Shown piece by piece: positions 34,823-47,419 of a stretch of DNA of 64,000 bases. The stretch's first letter is position 1. Each line of letters opens with the position of its first letter. The translations under genes and the position numbers were made by a program. The stretch spans positions 10,998,649-11,062,648 of the forward strand of contig CM055312.2 in the NCBI GenBank assembly GCA_029255685.2, in the 5' to 3' direction. The stretch is from Silene conica (Eukaryota > Streptophyta > Magnoliopsida > Caryophyllales > Caryophyllaceae). The notes under the pieces were generated by a model. It did not search any database and had not been told where the DNA came from. It saw only the letters and a program-made list of their open reading frames with translations.

Positions 34823-35568
34823 TGTTGGAAATAGGGGCTTTAATGAGTGTCCTTTTCTAACATTTGTCCCACATAGGAGAGTTATAGAAGTTTGCTTGTG
34901 TTTATATATCCTTCTATTACTACACCTATCACTAGTGGGTCAAGGGAGCCTTTTGTAGAGGCTTTGCGAGGTGCTTAATTCAGCTCGCACACGCGCGCGT
35001 GCCCGAGCCCGGCCCCGCCCGGATCCGGATCCGGATCCGGATCCGGATTTGGGATTTGGGAATGGCGGGCTGTGCCTATCTTTTTGGGCCGCGGATTTGT
35101 GTTTTGTGTATGTGACGGTTTTGTGTTGTTGAAATAGTCAGTCAAACTGACTGTTAGTGGGTGAGATATTCTCTCCCCACTTCCAGCCTTGACTACTGAT
35201 TTCAAGGGAGGCGTTTTTCCTCCTCCTAGGGTTCTGGTTCCCTCCTATAAATACCCTCCTCTGCAAACACAACAATCACACAATTACAATCTGCTCTCTC
35301 ATAATCTCTCCTCTACTCTTCTCTCATTTCTGGGTAACTGCTTATATTCGTTCCAAGTCTCACAGTTCCGAGTGGGCGGAACTGCGTGGAGGCTGTAGTG
35401 TTAACCTTGGGGAACTACCGGCACCAGCTGATCGCCACCACGGTCGTACCGGAAAAATAGTTTTCAAGGCAGTGGTCTCCTACCACGGCGCTACATTTTA
35501 CGGTTCTGTCTTCTTCTCCTCTCGTTTTTTCGGTCTCTGTTTATTGTTGTTACAACATTTTACCAACA
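34823..35568 (+). repeat. 3' LTR of the second Copia
   Basis: Near-identical to the 5' LTR except around 35007-35062, where four tandem GGATCC repeats replace the more complex block of the 5' copy. TATA-like TATAAAT at 35246-35252. Confidence 0.95.
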
Positions 35569-35573
35569 GTAAT

Positions 35574-37410
35574 GCTATATGCGCTAATACGAGTGTTCCC
35601 AAGAGAGGTGTTAAAACATTTTAAACTAATGAAACCGAGAAAATACATGTATCTATGTGTCGGACAACTTTATTTATAAACACATTTTCACAAATTCTCA
35701 TTGAAGATGGCACTATCCGTCACAAGCTGAAGATGGCATTATCCGTCACAAGTTAAGACGGATAGTGTCCCTCTTACCTAATGCAAATTGCCGAAGGTTT
35801 AAAATTAGCTAATTAATAGGCAACTCTATTAAACCGTCTACGAACAAGAATAAAAGAAACATGATTGAAAAACGAACATAAGGAGTAAATATCATCATAA
35901 ACAAGATATAAATTGATACGCCCTCATTTACATTGATTCAAGTATTTCATAACCATGAACAATGACAGATTTAAGATTTATAAAATAGAAGTGTGTAATA
36001 AAATTTACAGTGTAAAAAACACCTAAATATAGTTACTTGAATCGGGGCAGTCTTTAACATTTCGGGGGTCTTCTTCAATATTTAAAAGATAAGCCCTTTT
36101 AACAATAACTTATTTAAACCACACTCCCTTTATATTCGACCAACACAAACTACTTACAGCCAAGTACGTACAAGCAACACCAACATCCCTCTTATTCACT
36201 CCATCGACATCCAAGCCCATCGTACAGCTACACCTCACACTACTTGATCTACCAAACCAAAGAATATGCACAATGATAGAACGAATATAACTTCTGAGAG
36301 GGTCTGAAAATTTAGCATCGTTAGTCGTTATTGACCTATAAATAGACCCTAATTCAACTTTATTATGCCATGAAAACTGGAAACACTCTCAAATGCACCC
36401 TCATCCACGCACTAGCAACCAATGACACACACGCAGTTGGACTCCCCATTGACCAAAAACAACTCAAAAATAAGGGTTATAAAACCTACTATGAACTTGA
36501 CAATTCAGCAACTAAAACAAGTATTCCTTTATATAGTATTGTACTACCATGCCCCGGAAATTTCAGACCATAAAAAGCTAAAACGAATGAACAATAGCTT
36601 TACGATTCTTTATCGAAATCTACCTAAAACAAAGTAAGATATGCAAAGTTAAAATACTGCTTATATACACTGAACCACTAAGGTTTTGTGAAATTTAAAC
36701 ACAGAATGAACATACATCCTTTATTTTTCTAGATTGATGGGGTGAGGGTTCACCCCATCACCCCGTAAATCCCCATTGGCTATTAAGGAGACTCCTCCGA
36801 CGATCACCTACATCCTTCATGCCACTCATCTTGCTTCTTGAAGTCCACGCAACCCAACAACTTCAACCACACTCGGGCACATCACCTCCCTCTCTTGCTC
36901 CACCACGCACTATTTTCCACTCCAAGCATCATCCCGACACACAAGCCCCCAACCCACGCTTATATTCTCCCTCACGCTGGCATAATATTGATTTTGCTTT
37001 CTCTTTTTAAAAAAAAGAGTACATATTTTAGACTCCCGTAAATCGTGAATGATAGCCAACCTTTATTATTTTAGTAACATAGATATCCAATCGTTTCCCT
37101 ATTAACCAAGTGCGCACCGAATAATTTCACAACCGCCATCCCTCATAGGATCATATACTATTGCTGAAGCGATACCCGGCCCATTTTTTTACAATGCCCC
37201 TTCTCAAATCAACCCAATATCCAAACATCACCAAACACTCCAACAGTACAACATCATGCCAAAGTTTTACTCTTCAAACTAAACGAACCAAACTTCACTC
37301 AAATCACTCGTAAAATTCAAAGATTTACAAATTCCTCATTTTTCATAGATAATTTCGTCGTAAATCAGAGCTCATAAACTACATTTCCTAAAGAAAAATT
37401 TACAGGAAAA
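35574..37410. other. intergenic DNA and ENO3 upstream region
   Basis: No convincing gene; the open frames at 36370-36637 and 36819-37041 are Pro/Thr/His-rich and unsupported. A perfect hairpin GATGGGGTGA-GGGT-TCACCCCATC lies at 36736-36759. The last 100 bp before the ENO3 ATG are C/A-rich and leader-like. Confidence 0.5.
36736..36759. repeat. perfect 10-bp hairpin with 4-nt loop
   Basis: Arms 36736-36745 and 36750-36759 are exact inverse complements. No T-run follows, so a pol III or rho-type terminator is not suggested. Confidence 0.7.
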
Positions 37411-40400
37411 ATGTCGGTTCAAGAATATCTAGATAAGTATTTGTTAGCTCGGAAAATTGAAGATGCCGTCAACGCTGCTGTTCGTGCTAAAACTACTGAT
37501 CCAGTTCTTTTTATCGTAATTTCTCTCTTCGTACTTTTGATTTTCGATTTTTTATGATTGAGTTTAGTTTTGATAGTGTAATGGTTTAATCATTATGTGA
37601 ATATATCGAGTTCGAGGTTGAAGATTGGATTACGTATCGGAAATTGATGTGTTAGGCGAATCATAGGAGAAAATCGGCGAAATCAGTAATACTGATAGCG
37701 TAGTTGTTTGATTTGAGTGAACTATTTAGGCTTGAGATTGAAGTTTGGATTATGCTTTGAAAATAGTTGTTAGGGCGAATTGTAGGAAAAAATCGGCAAA
37801 ATCAGTGATAATGATAGCATATTTGTTTGATTTGTGTGAAATAGTTATGTTCGACATTGAATGTTGAACTGTGTTTGGAAAATTGATGTTTTCAGTGAAC
37901 TATAGGAAGAAATCGGCGAAATCAGTGATGATGATAGTATAGTTGTTTTGGTTTGAGTGAAGAAACAGGTTGGAGATTGAAATTTGGCTTATTAAAATTG
38001 TTATGTTAGGCGAATCATAGGAGGAAATCGGCGACATAAGTGAGAGTGATAGCATATTTGTTTGATTTGTGTGAAATATTTAGGTTCGACGATGAATGTT
38101 GAACTGTGTTTGGAAAATTGTAGGAGGAAATATGCAAAATCACAGATAATGATTGCATATTGGTTTGATCTGTGTGAAATATATAGGTTCGGGATTGAAT
38201 ATTTAATTATCTTTAAAAATTGATATGTTAGGCAAATCATATGAGGAAATCTGTGAAATCAGTGATAACAAAGGTGAAGGCAAGGCAGATTCTAGATAGC
38301 CGGGGAATTCCAACTGTTGAGGTCGAGTTAACAACAAACAAAGACACTTTTCGTGCTTCTGCTCCTAGTGGCCCTTCTTCTAAATTGTATGTATCTCTTT
38401 CCGGCCTCCTGATTTTGTTACGATATTTAGGTTGTATTTGATTTAGTTGATTGTTGTAGCTTGTTGAAACTAGTAAATGTTGAGGAGCTTGTGAAAACTT
38501 GTGTCTTTGAAAGAATGAAAGGTGTGAATTATGAGGTGCTTCTTGCGAGTTGTATAACCTGTATTTACTAGAAATGTGAATGTTGCAGTGTTTGTTGTAG
38601 GCAATAAATTGCTGGAACATATGAATGTTGTATGCTTGTTCTCAAAGTAGATGCTGAACTACGTCGACATTTGCGCAGCTGCGCCTCCCAGCGCAGGCAC
38701 GGGGGGTCCTGCGCAGCCTGCGCCCCCTGCGCATCTCTGTTTTACACGGAAAAACTAGTGGTCGTTATTACACTAATTATCTCGCCAAACAATTTATAAA
38801 ACCTAAACTAGACTCGACTATACTCGAAATAAAAAGTAGTAAAGTGCAAGTTAAGGGTCGAACCCAAGAGAAAGGAAATAACTAAAAACTTGCTTACACC
38901 CAACTAAACAAAGATTAGATGAAAACTTAGTGATGATTAGAGATTAAAGATAAAATGACTTATAAACAAACCATGGATATTAACTTAAATGAACAACGAG
39001 GAGATAACATAAATGCAAAGATAAATGATTGGAAAAGCATTCACAAGGACAACAAAAGAGCAATAAATGAGGAATGATTTTTGGGCTAGGCAATAACACA
39101 AACAATAAATGTGCACAAATTCAATAAGGGGGAAAATCTTGGTGTAACCTTCTCAAAATACCTCAACAAAGACAAAGTCGACTCTATCACCCCTCCTATT
39201 TATCTACCCACTAAAAACATCCTAAGATAGTGAATCCCATGACTAAACCGTACATAGGGTTCCTTCGATTCTAGCCTAAGCCACTAAACCGTAACAAGAG
39301 AACTAAAAGCAAGCGATTAAAGATTAAGCCAAAGGATGAACAAGGGAACTAATCTACACACATTAAACCATGCTAGTAGAATTAGTCATGTAAACTCTAC
39401 TCAAAAGGTGCTTCCTTTAAACCAAATCCACACAATTTGAGTTTGCTACTACAAATCCTAAGTAAAACTAAGCCATTTCCTTAGAACATGCAAAGATTGA
39501 ACAACTAGAAGCAAGGATGATCAAACCCAACAACTAATTACTCAAAATAAAACATTAAAACAAAGAGTAAACATTAGATAAACTAGAGGGATGAAAAGTG
39601 TCTTACAATATCAAAGTTGGATACTTTGATTAGGATTACACCAAGAATGAGAAGATTAGCTTCTCATTTGCATAATTACAAGCTTTAAATTAGGGAAAGA
39701 TTACAATTAATTTGAGAGTAAATATTCTTCTTCTAAAGATAAGAGATATAGCTTAAAATATTCTGAAATTGAGTATTTATACCCCTGCACAAAACCCTAG
39801 GATAATTTCATTTTAAAAGCCCAAACACGGATTAGAAAATCCGTGTAAAACAGGGATGCGCAGGGGGCGCAGGCTGCGCAATGAAGTTCTTGCCTGCGCT
39901 GGGATTGCGCAGCTGCGCACGACATTTGCGCAGGCTGCGCAGTGCCTCGCAGCTTGCTTTCCTTTGTTTCATTTCTTCAATTTGCATCAAAACTTCAAGT
40001 CTTCCCAAGTTCACCTCACAAGTCACTTCTCAAGCAAGATAGATGGACGATGTTGATACATGCGCGTCATTCTTTGACCGTGGAACGGTTTCCCTTGATC
40101 ATTGAATTCCGATCATAAGAATTAACATGAAACAAGTGTAAAAATGCTATAAAACCACAACATGACCAAATATCAAACACTTGACAACACGACACTAACG
40201 ACCCGAAATAAAAGACTAGATTGTGATAAAATCACAATCTAAGACCGACACAACTCTCTACTATCAACATTCAAGACTCTAACTCCTTTGACTAAAATTG
40301 AGAGTCTTTATATGTGCTGGAAAGTTGTGAATCTTCAGGTGACAGTTTAAAATTTGACAGTGCCATAAGCAATCCATCAAATTTTCTTTTTTTTTTTTTT

Positions 40401-43400
40401 TTTTTTTGAGGGTAGTCCATCAAATTTTCTTATTTGTGGTGAATATAAATCTTTTATCGAAATGTGCGGGTGGTAAGGTGCTTTGTTGAGAAATTGGTTA
40501 CTTCATCAGGGAGCAATTTCATTGAGTTGACTTTAAATTTGCTTGGATCAAAGTGCGAAATCACCGATTCTCACCCTTCATCCCTGTGCCCTGTTTTGCT
40601 ACATGAAATAAATCGGATAGTTTAAATGGCTTTCTACTAGAAACACCTCATTATTCCCCTTAATTTCTTTCAACGAAAACCATGGCGGCTGCCTACCTTA
40701 AATTTTACCACGTATATGGGAAGATATTGCTATAATAATAGTGTTATACAGAGTACTAAACCATGTAGGTACAAACTTTGACTATGACCAAGGAGCTTTT
40801 TAATGAGTTTACTTTTTTATCCTAGACTAGGCTAGACTAGACTAGATGCCATGTGGTAGGTATTTACGGGGAGGTCATTACAGAGTTTCAGTAGCTAGTT
40901 TTTCAGGAGCTCTTCATGTCCCCATATGCGTATGCTATGTTTTTTTTGTTTTAATTTTATATAAGCCAGAAAAATCTTTTGTATCCTATTTTGTAAGAAG
41001 GTTCCCTAATGAGGCAGTGTACATATTAGGCAACAATTTCCACAAAAGGAACACTTTAGATCATTGGAAAGTGGACTCATTGACTCATTGTCCTTGATGA
41101 GTGGTAAACTCTTCAAATTTGTCAGTAAGTAATGGCAGCAGTAGACCAGATAGATTTGGTTGGCATAGCTTGATCTGAAAATTGGACTCGGTTGTTGTTT
41201 AAGCTTGACTTGGAGATCAACCTCCATTCTTGGTGACAACTCATGACTGATGACACTGCTTACTTTTACGATTTTACCTTCTGACACTGCACTTTCAGCA
41301 AGATACTTCTTGTGTGTTATTTGTTTACGGTGATCCCTTTATTGCGACATGTCTATCTCTGTAATTGACAGTTTGTGTCTGCATTGCAAATCCAGTATTC
41401 TCTTCTCAAATTTGCAATTCTGCTTTCATGTAGATTTGAAGCTATTGAGTTACGTGATGGAGATAAAGGAATGTATTTGGGAAACAGTGTTATGAAAGCT
41501 GTGAGAAATATAAATGAGAAAATATCTGAAGCTTTGATCGGATTGGACCCAACTCTTCAGTCACAAATTGACGAGGTCATGATCGATTTGGATAAAACAG
41601 AGAAGAAGGTTGCTATCTGATCTTGCTATAATCTAACATTCTACTGACGTGGCAGTAATTGTAACAACATTACACTAATGCCGTAGATGGCCGCATAAGG
41701 GGACTGGATGTAGGCAAAGTATTATTTTGTGTTGAGGACACAGTGTTAATTTCTTTTTTAGTATCCCATGATTAAGATTGCATCTTCAGAGTTCAGACTA
41801 CTATCTTCCAGTACAGAAAACAAAACAGTCTCATGAAATCATGAGCCAGTTTTTTTTATTCCAGCATGTTTGAAGCCAAATATATGACGGTATACAGAAA
41901 AATGGTTCACTAGACAATACGTGTCTTTTACCGTGTAGCAGCCGTTGGTCAATGCAACTTTCATTATAGGCATTGGAGGACGCGTACATCTTATCCAATT
42001 TCCTCATCATAGACGAGGAGCTTTTGAGACGGTGGGGTAATGTTAATGTTGTCTGTATACTCTAAAGACAAAGAATAGTAAGTTTGGATCCATTGAAATT
42101 GGAAAATTGAAATGGCAATAGTGATACGTATGAAAAACATAGTTGTTTGCTTGCATATGGACTAAGGCTCTTAACTTCTGAATTCTGATAAATACATGAT
42201 ACAATCTAACTCCTGAATCTGTTTCAGGGAGAACTTGGTGCCAATGCCATGTTGGCTGTTTCAATGGCTGCTTGCAAAGCTGGAGCTGCAGAGAAAGAGG
42301 CAAGGTTTCTATTGACCCCTGAATCTGATAGATCTCTGATTGTGAAATTTTGTCATTCCTGACCAGGATATGTATTCTAGGTTCCACTTTACAAGCACAT
42401 TGCCGATCTTTCTGGTGGCAGCAATTCAATCATTCCTGTTCCTTCCTTCACTGTTATAAGTGGTGGTAAACTTGCTGGAAATAATTTGGCTATTCAGGTA
42501 TAGTGAGTGCTTTATTTGACTTCGTTTAGCGTGTTGTGAGACAGTTAGCTGACACTTATAAGACTACGTTCTGACTTTAAGTTATGGAGTAGCTTGGCTA
42601 GAGACAGAAGTTATGGAATAGCTGAGTCTGCAGCTGTTATTCATTTGATATTTCATCCTGCTCTTTCAGGAAATTATGATCCTTCCTGTTGGTGCAAAAA
42701 CATTTGAGGAGGCCGTGCAAATGGGATCTGAAACTTATCATCACCTAAAGGTAATTTCTTGTGAATCAGAGTTGTGATTACCGAACCTTCTTTTTTGCCA
42801 GTGGCCCTCATTTTGTTTGGATACAGAAGTTTGAGAGAAGGGGAGGAAAAGGGGATGAAGGGGCTGGAAAGTGAGGGGGGAGGAAATGGATTAATGTTGT
42901 TATCCTTTCAAATATCTCCTATGTTGTAAGGATCTTAATGTGCCTAGTATAAGGGACTGAGAGATCCATTTGCCTTAACGTTACATTTCCGTCCAACTCA
43001 TTTTTGATAACCTGTTTTTTTTTCTCTCCTTTTCCCTCCCCACTCTTTCCCTAATGGAGAGAAGTTGTTTACCGAGGTTAAAGTAGGGAACGATAGCCAT
43101 ATCGCATGGAGTGATGGAGCCCCTCTAATACTTTTGGTATGGTTGTTTGCTGGTGACTGTTATGTTAGTCGTAGGGATGGATTTTACTAAGTTAAGTTGC
43201 CTCTCCCAGATTCCTTTTGGCGATCTAAGAAGACGATGACGCTCACGTCTCTATGCTCTTGGACTCTTTGTTTTAATGTTATTGCCATGCCTCTTGCTAT
43301 CAATTAGTCTTTTATTTGTTTTATTTGCAAATTTTTTATCTAATATTTTTAAATGGGCAGGCTGTTATTACAGAAAAGTATGGTGTGCATGGATGTAATG

Positions 43401-45791
43401 TTGGGGAAGATGGGGGCCTAGCTCCAAACATTTCAAGGCACGTATTTGCTCGTGGTTGCTCCTTTTCATCGTTGCTGAAATATTTGACCCTGACATACTT
43501 GATGATAATGCAGTGTTCAAGAAGCCTTGGATTTAGTTATGGAGGCTATTGGTAGAACCGGACATAACGAAAAATTAAAGATTGCTATTGGTGTCGCAGC
43601 ATCTGAGTTTTGTATAGGTAATATTCTGTGTTTTTGCGAAATGGTAGATGTCATGAAGTGACTGATGCAGTTCTTTTAAGCACTATTATTTGGCGCTTCT
43701 TTTTTTAACACTTCAGAACACTTGAATATGAAAGCTCTGCTCTTCAACCACCACAAGATTTCCCCAATGCCTCCAGGGATCCCACAAACTGCGATGTGGC
43801 GGGGGGCTCCATTTTCAGTTCTAATTCTGTACTTATTGTTGACCAAAGGTACTATTTATGATACAGGTACTAAGTATGACTTAGATTTCAAGACGCCAAA
43901 CAAGTCGGGCCAAAATTTCAAGTCTGGAGAGGACTTGATGGAGATGTATCAACAGCTTTGCGCTGGTAAGCTGCTTTTTTTGTAAACTTAATTCTATCTT
44001 CCTTTGCAAACCATTTGCTAAATTATTTAGAGCAGCCTTTTAGTGTTATTACTCATTTGGCTCTTGCAGACTACCCTATTGTGTCAATTGAGGATCCATT
44101 TGACAAAGAGGATTGGGAACACACAAAAATTTTCTCGGGACTACAGAAATGCCAGGTTCATTTCTTATTTCTTTTTTCCACGTCAATAGAAATAACTCCA
44201 TGGGTCATGTCTCCACCTCACTTTGTTCATGCATAAATGTCCGACTGTGCATTCATTTCATGAAGTAAAAGATTCTACTATCCAGTCTGTGGTCATAGAG
44301 GCACACTTATTTTCGAGTGAAGTGAACTACTACCTGTAATATGTTGCAACCTAATAGTTACATTTTCATTTTAAATTGATTGTATATTTGCATGTTGGAT
44401 ACACTGATTCTCCCTATGTGATGGCTTGCTTGTCACAAACTTTGTGGGTCAATACTCTACCCAGAGTGTTTTGCTGCTCTTTTCTCTTTTCTTCATCCCT
44501 CTTGATTAGTCGCATGTGACTTGTGCAGGTTGTTGGTGATGGTCTACTTATGTCTAATCCAAAACGTATTGAGAAGGCGATTCAAGAGTCCACTTGTAAT
44601 GCTCTTCTTCTCAAGGTATTATTAGTGTTGTCTAGATGTTCTGTAAGATTGGAATCGAGAATTCAATTCTTCTCTTTGGGACAAACTTTTTTGAACTATT
44701 TCATCTTTGTTTCCTCTATTGTCGATATATTTAAGACATATTCCAAGGATAAGAGGAGTAGTTACCAGTTACCATTTTGGATTAAACGTCCGCAAATGGG
44801 GCAAGAGTATGGCCTCATCATAAAAAGCTAATTCTCAAGTAGTCTTGGTCCCTCCACATATTGCGGACTTGATGGATCCATCTTTTTTGTGTGCGTGTTC
44901 ACATAATGAGTCTAATTAGTGATCTTCACGCAAGGATGTGCTGGACTATTTACTTCCTCTTGTTCCCACTCTTACTGATCCTCATAATCATGTCACCAAC
45001 CCCCACACTGGCCAAATCTGGAAGTGCATATTCCTGCACAATTAGTTGATCAGTTGACTGACAATTGGAAAGTGGAAGCCTATCAAGTTAATTCACGAGA
45101 AGTTTCTATTTTTCAGATAGATCAGATTGGGACAGTCACAGAAGCCATTGAGGCAGTCAAGATAGCTAAAGCCGCTCAGTGGGGTGTCCTGGTTTCCCAT
45201 CGAAGTGGTGAAACGGAGGACACTTTCATTGCTGATTTATCCGTGGGCCTTTCTACGGGCCAAATCAAAGCTGGAGCACCTTGCAGGGGAGAGCGCTTGT
45301 GCAAATACAATCAGGTTCGTTATCTGTTTGGTAATTTCTTCATTATATCTACGTTAAGTCTTCTTTAAGCCGTCTTATAATAACTTATTGTGAGACAATA
45401 CCATTGTTGAAGGTTGAAACCGATCTATTGCGGTTGCCTACTGATTATCAATGATAAAATGATTTCTAACGATATGAAAAAAAGGTTCATCAACCAGACT
45501 AGTCACTGACGGTATAAAAGAGAACTGTTGACAAATATATGATGTCACTTTGATTTGCAAGTAAAGATTGAAGCGGTATCATGAGACGATCTCGTTGAAG
45601 TTTTTGTAGAAAACTACCCATAGCCTTAAGAATAGCGCCCCAACCCCACAAAAAAAAATCAAGTTGCTATTATTTTGGTTATTAATTGCGTGGTGAATCT
45701 AAACGATTTAATTATCTTGTAGTTGCTTCGTATTGAGGAAGAACTAGGGGAGCAAGGCAATTACGCTGGTGAAGGATGGAGGGTTTTATGA
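37411..45791 (+). CDS. ENO3: enolase, ENO3-type, 13 exons, active-site residues altered
   Basis: Family reaction: 2-phosphoglycerate to phosphoenolpyruvate, cytosolic. Exons: 37411-37515, 38232-38386, 41434-41608, 42228-42299, 42381-42497, 42670-42750, 43361-43437, 43514-43617, 43867-43965, 44070-44155, 44529-44615, 45117-45314, 45723-45791; 1425 nt, 474 codons, matching plant ENO3 length. The [10 protein letters not shown] start is typical of ENO3. Introns 4 and 7 use GC donors (GAG|GCAAGG, CAAG|GCACGT). Retained: Glu209, Glu336 in SIEDPF, LLLK at 383-386, His414 in [15 protein letters not shown]. Altered relative to canonical enolases: Leu200 for the His of GGxHA, Gly287 for the metal Asp (IGVAASEF), GDG at 360-362 for GDD, and a changed substrate loop SGPSSKLF. 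The C-terminus ends early (AGEGWRVL). The frame is open, so it is either recently inactivated or kept for a non-catalytic role. Confidence 0.9.
37557..38231 (+). repeat. ENO3 intron 1: about 118-bp tandem repeats carrying copies of the exon-2 start
   Basis: Repeats of GTTAGGCGAATCATAGGAG-type sequence start at 37651, 37769, 37888 and 38005, with a shortened copy near 38115. The real exon-2 acceptor and first codons (GTTAG|GCAAATCATATGAGG) start at 38227. Spacing is 117-119 bp. The first repeat, read from its pseudo-acceptor, gives [11 protein letters not shown] against [11 protein letters not shown] in true exon 2. Confidence 0.85.
38673..40266 (-). mobile_element. solo LTR of the Athila-like family in ENO3 intron 2, TSD ACATT
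   Basis: From about 38740 to 40266 this matches the LTR at 49115-50598 (CGGAAAAACTAG ... CTCTACTATCA). ACATT lies at 38668-38672 and again at 40267-40271, and the bounded sequence starts TG and ends CA. Compared with the other copies the left end carries an extra inverted piece (38673-38745) of the GCGCAG cassette that is present in direct orientation at 39855-39952. It reads in the same orientation as the Athila element downstream and leaves the host frame unaffected after splicing. Confidence 0.75.
40373..40431 (-). mobile_element. minimal retro-insertion: poly(A) plus 8 bp between 16-bp TSDs
   Basis: TCCATCAAATTTTCTT occurs at 40373-40388 and 40416-40431. Between them is a T-run of about 19 followed by GAGGGTAG. 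This is what a LINE-type reverse transcription leaves when it stops almost at once after copying the poly(A) tail. Confidence 0.65.
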
Positions 45792-47419
45792 ACGAACATA
45801 TACATCATTCCAGCCTGGTTTTTTGATAGCTTTGTATCTAGAATTGATTTTGAAGGCTTACATTACAGATTTACAGTACAGTCCATTTTCCTTTGAAGAG
45901 TTTTGTTGGTTATACACCTATAATCACTTCTCGGCTGCTAATTTGTTGATTTGTTTCGCCATTTTGGTTTTGTATTGTGAATCGCTTGTAAAGTCTGCCA
46001 GATGTTGTGCGCTCTATTTTGGTGCAAAAATGCCGCTGAAGGCTAGGACTTCCATGAAATCATCTTATACGAGAATTTGTGATTAATAGAAAATGCATGC
46101 TTGCTTGGAGTTCCATACGAGCTGCAAGTTTCGACATTTAAGGGAGTTGTGTTTTATGTCACAATTAACTACATCTGTCATATGCTCTGTATTTTCATTA
46201 CAATTACTCAATTAGTAGTAGGTACGTTGGATTAATACCCACGTCACAAAACCACATATTACCAGAGGACAATACATGAGTCCCGATTTCATGCCACAAT
46301 TAACTACATTTGTCGTATGCTCTCTATTTTAATTTCAATGTTGTTATCATTAGAGTACATAATGGGATTTTCTTGGGATGAAGTTATCAGCAAGATTTTT
46401 TAAAGTCTAAGACGTTACATCAGTTTTTTTAGAAACTTAATCTTAAATTTTATATATTATGTATGAGATTCACCTCATACTCTATTTCTATTGTGAGTCT
46501 TGGATTTTCAAGACTCTACTTGTGATTTTGCGAAGACTTTGATAAGTTATTAATACTCTTAAGTAAGTCTCGTCTTAACACTTATCAAAGGGTACCAAAT
46601 ACTCTTACCGCACCTACACCTGTCAACTTAAATGCATACTCGCACAGTCGCACCCACCCACTGCTGTCGACAAATGAAATTTTGGAACCACCACCACCCC
46701 TGATATATCCATTCACATCCGGGGTATCCATTTATTCATCCATAATGCCATAAACACTTTTGATCATATGTATACTAGTCTGTTATCCACTTATCTTAGG
46801 TGTATAATAGTGGAGTCAAGATTTTAACTTTGAAAAATGGAAATTTGAGAGGAACAACCGGACAAATGGGTATTTGTGTAATTATAAAACATACTCTATA
46901 ACAAAAATTCTTGAAATTCTCATCATCGGGGTAAACCTCCCATTAACGGTGTGTATCAAATGAAAACCCATTAACACTCTTGATATACAAATTCTCATTG
47001 AACACGAATATATTTATCACACGTTTAAGGCGGGTTAAGTAATACCCAAGTAAGTAGATAAGACAAAAACAGAATATTATTCCCTAGACATTTTGCTTTT
47101 GTCTTATCTTTACTTGACTCATTTTCAGCTTTAATAAGACTCATTGAAGACACTCTTGATGTTCGTCTTTAATAAGACTCTCAAATAGGAGGTTAATTAC
47201 CATATCAATCCTCGACTAAATAAATAAAAATAAAAATAAAAATAAAAATTTATCCATATTAAAGTCATAGGTCATTATTAATGTTCAACTAGTCGCATTG
47301 AAGACGACACTATCCATCGTAAGTTGAAGACGACACTAGCCATCTCATTATCAAAAGTGAAAAGATTAATGGAGTGGTGCGTTTAATTCTCACTTAATTT
47401 TGACACTCGTATATTATAA
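45792..47419. other. intergenic DNA between ENO3 and the translocator
   Basis: ENO3 3' flank (the plus frame to 46086 continues past the true stop only in another phase). Contains an inverted pair TTTGATAAGT / ACTTATCAAA near 46538-46589 and an AAAAT microsatellite at about 47218-47250. No gene seen. Confidence 0.5.
47218..47250. repeat. (AAAAT)n microsatellite
   Basis: Run of AAATA/AAAAAT units before a stretch with LTR-like composition. Confidence 0.8.

Larger units (their letters stand above)
29524..35568 (+). mobile_element. Ty1/copia retrotransposon, full length, TSD GTAAT
   Basis: 6045 bp. LTRs 29524-30273 (750 bp) and 34823-35568 (746 bp) start TGTTGGAAAT and end CCAACA. GTAAT lies at 29519-29523 and 35569-35573. 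Domains in order: gag with zinc knuckle, protease (DTG), integrase, reverse transcriptase, RNase H, in Copia order. A purine tract (TAGTGGGGGA) precedes the 3' LTR. No tRNA-iMet PBS follows the 5' LTR. LTRs differ at roughly seven positions outside a variable GC-rich block, so insertion is fairly recent; yet the polyprotein carries one frameshift and three stops, so this copy is not autonomous. Confidence 0.97.

Noticed and set aside
45024-45116. Upstream extension of enolase exon 12
   Set aside because: Open frame continues to the left, but the acceptor TTTTTCAG at 45109-45116 and conservation of the family both begin the exon at 45117.
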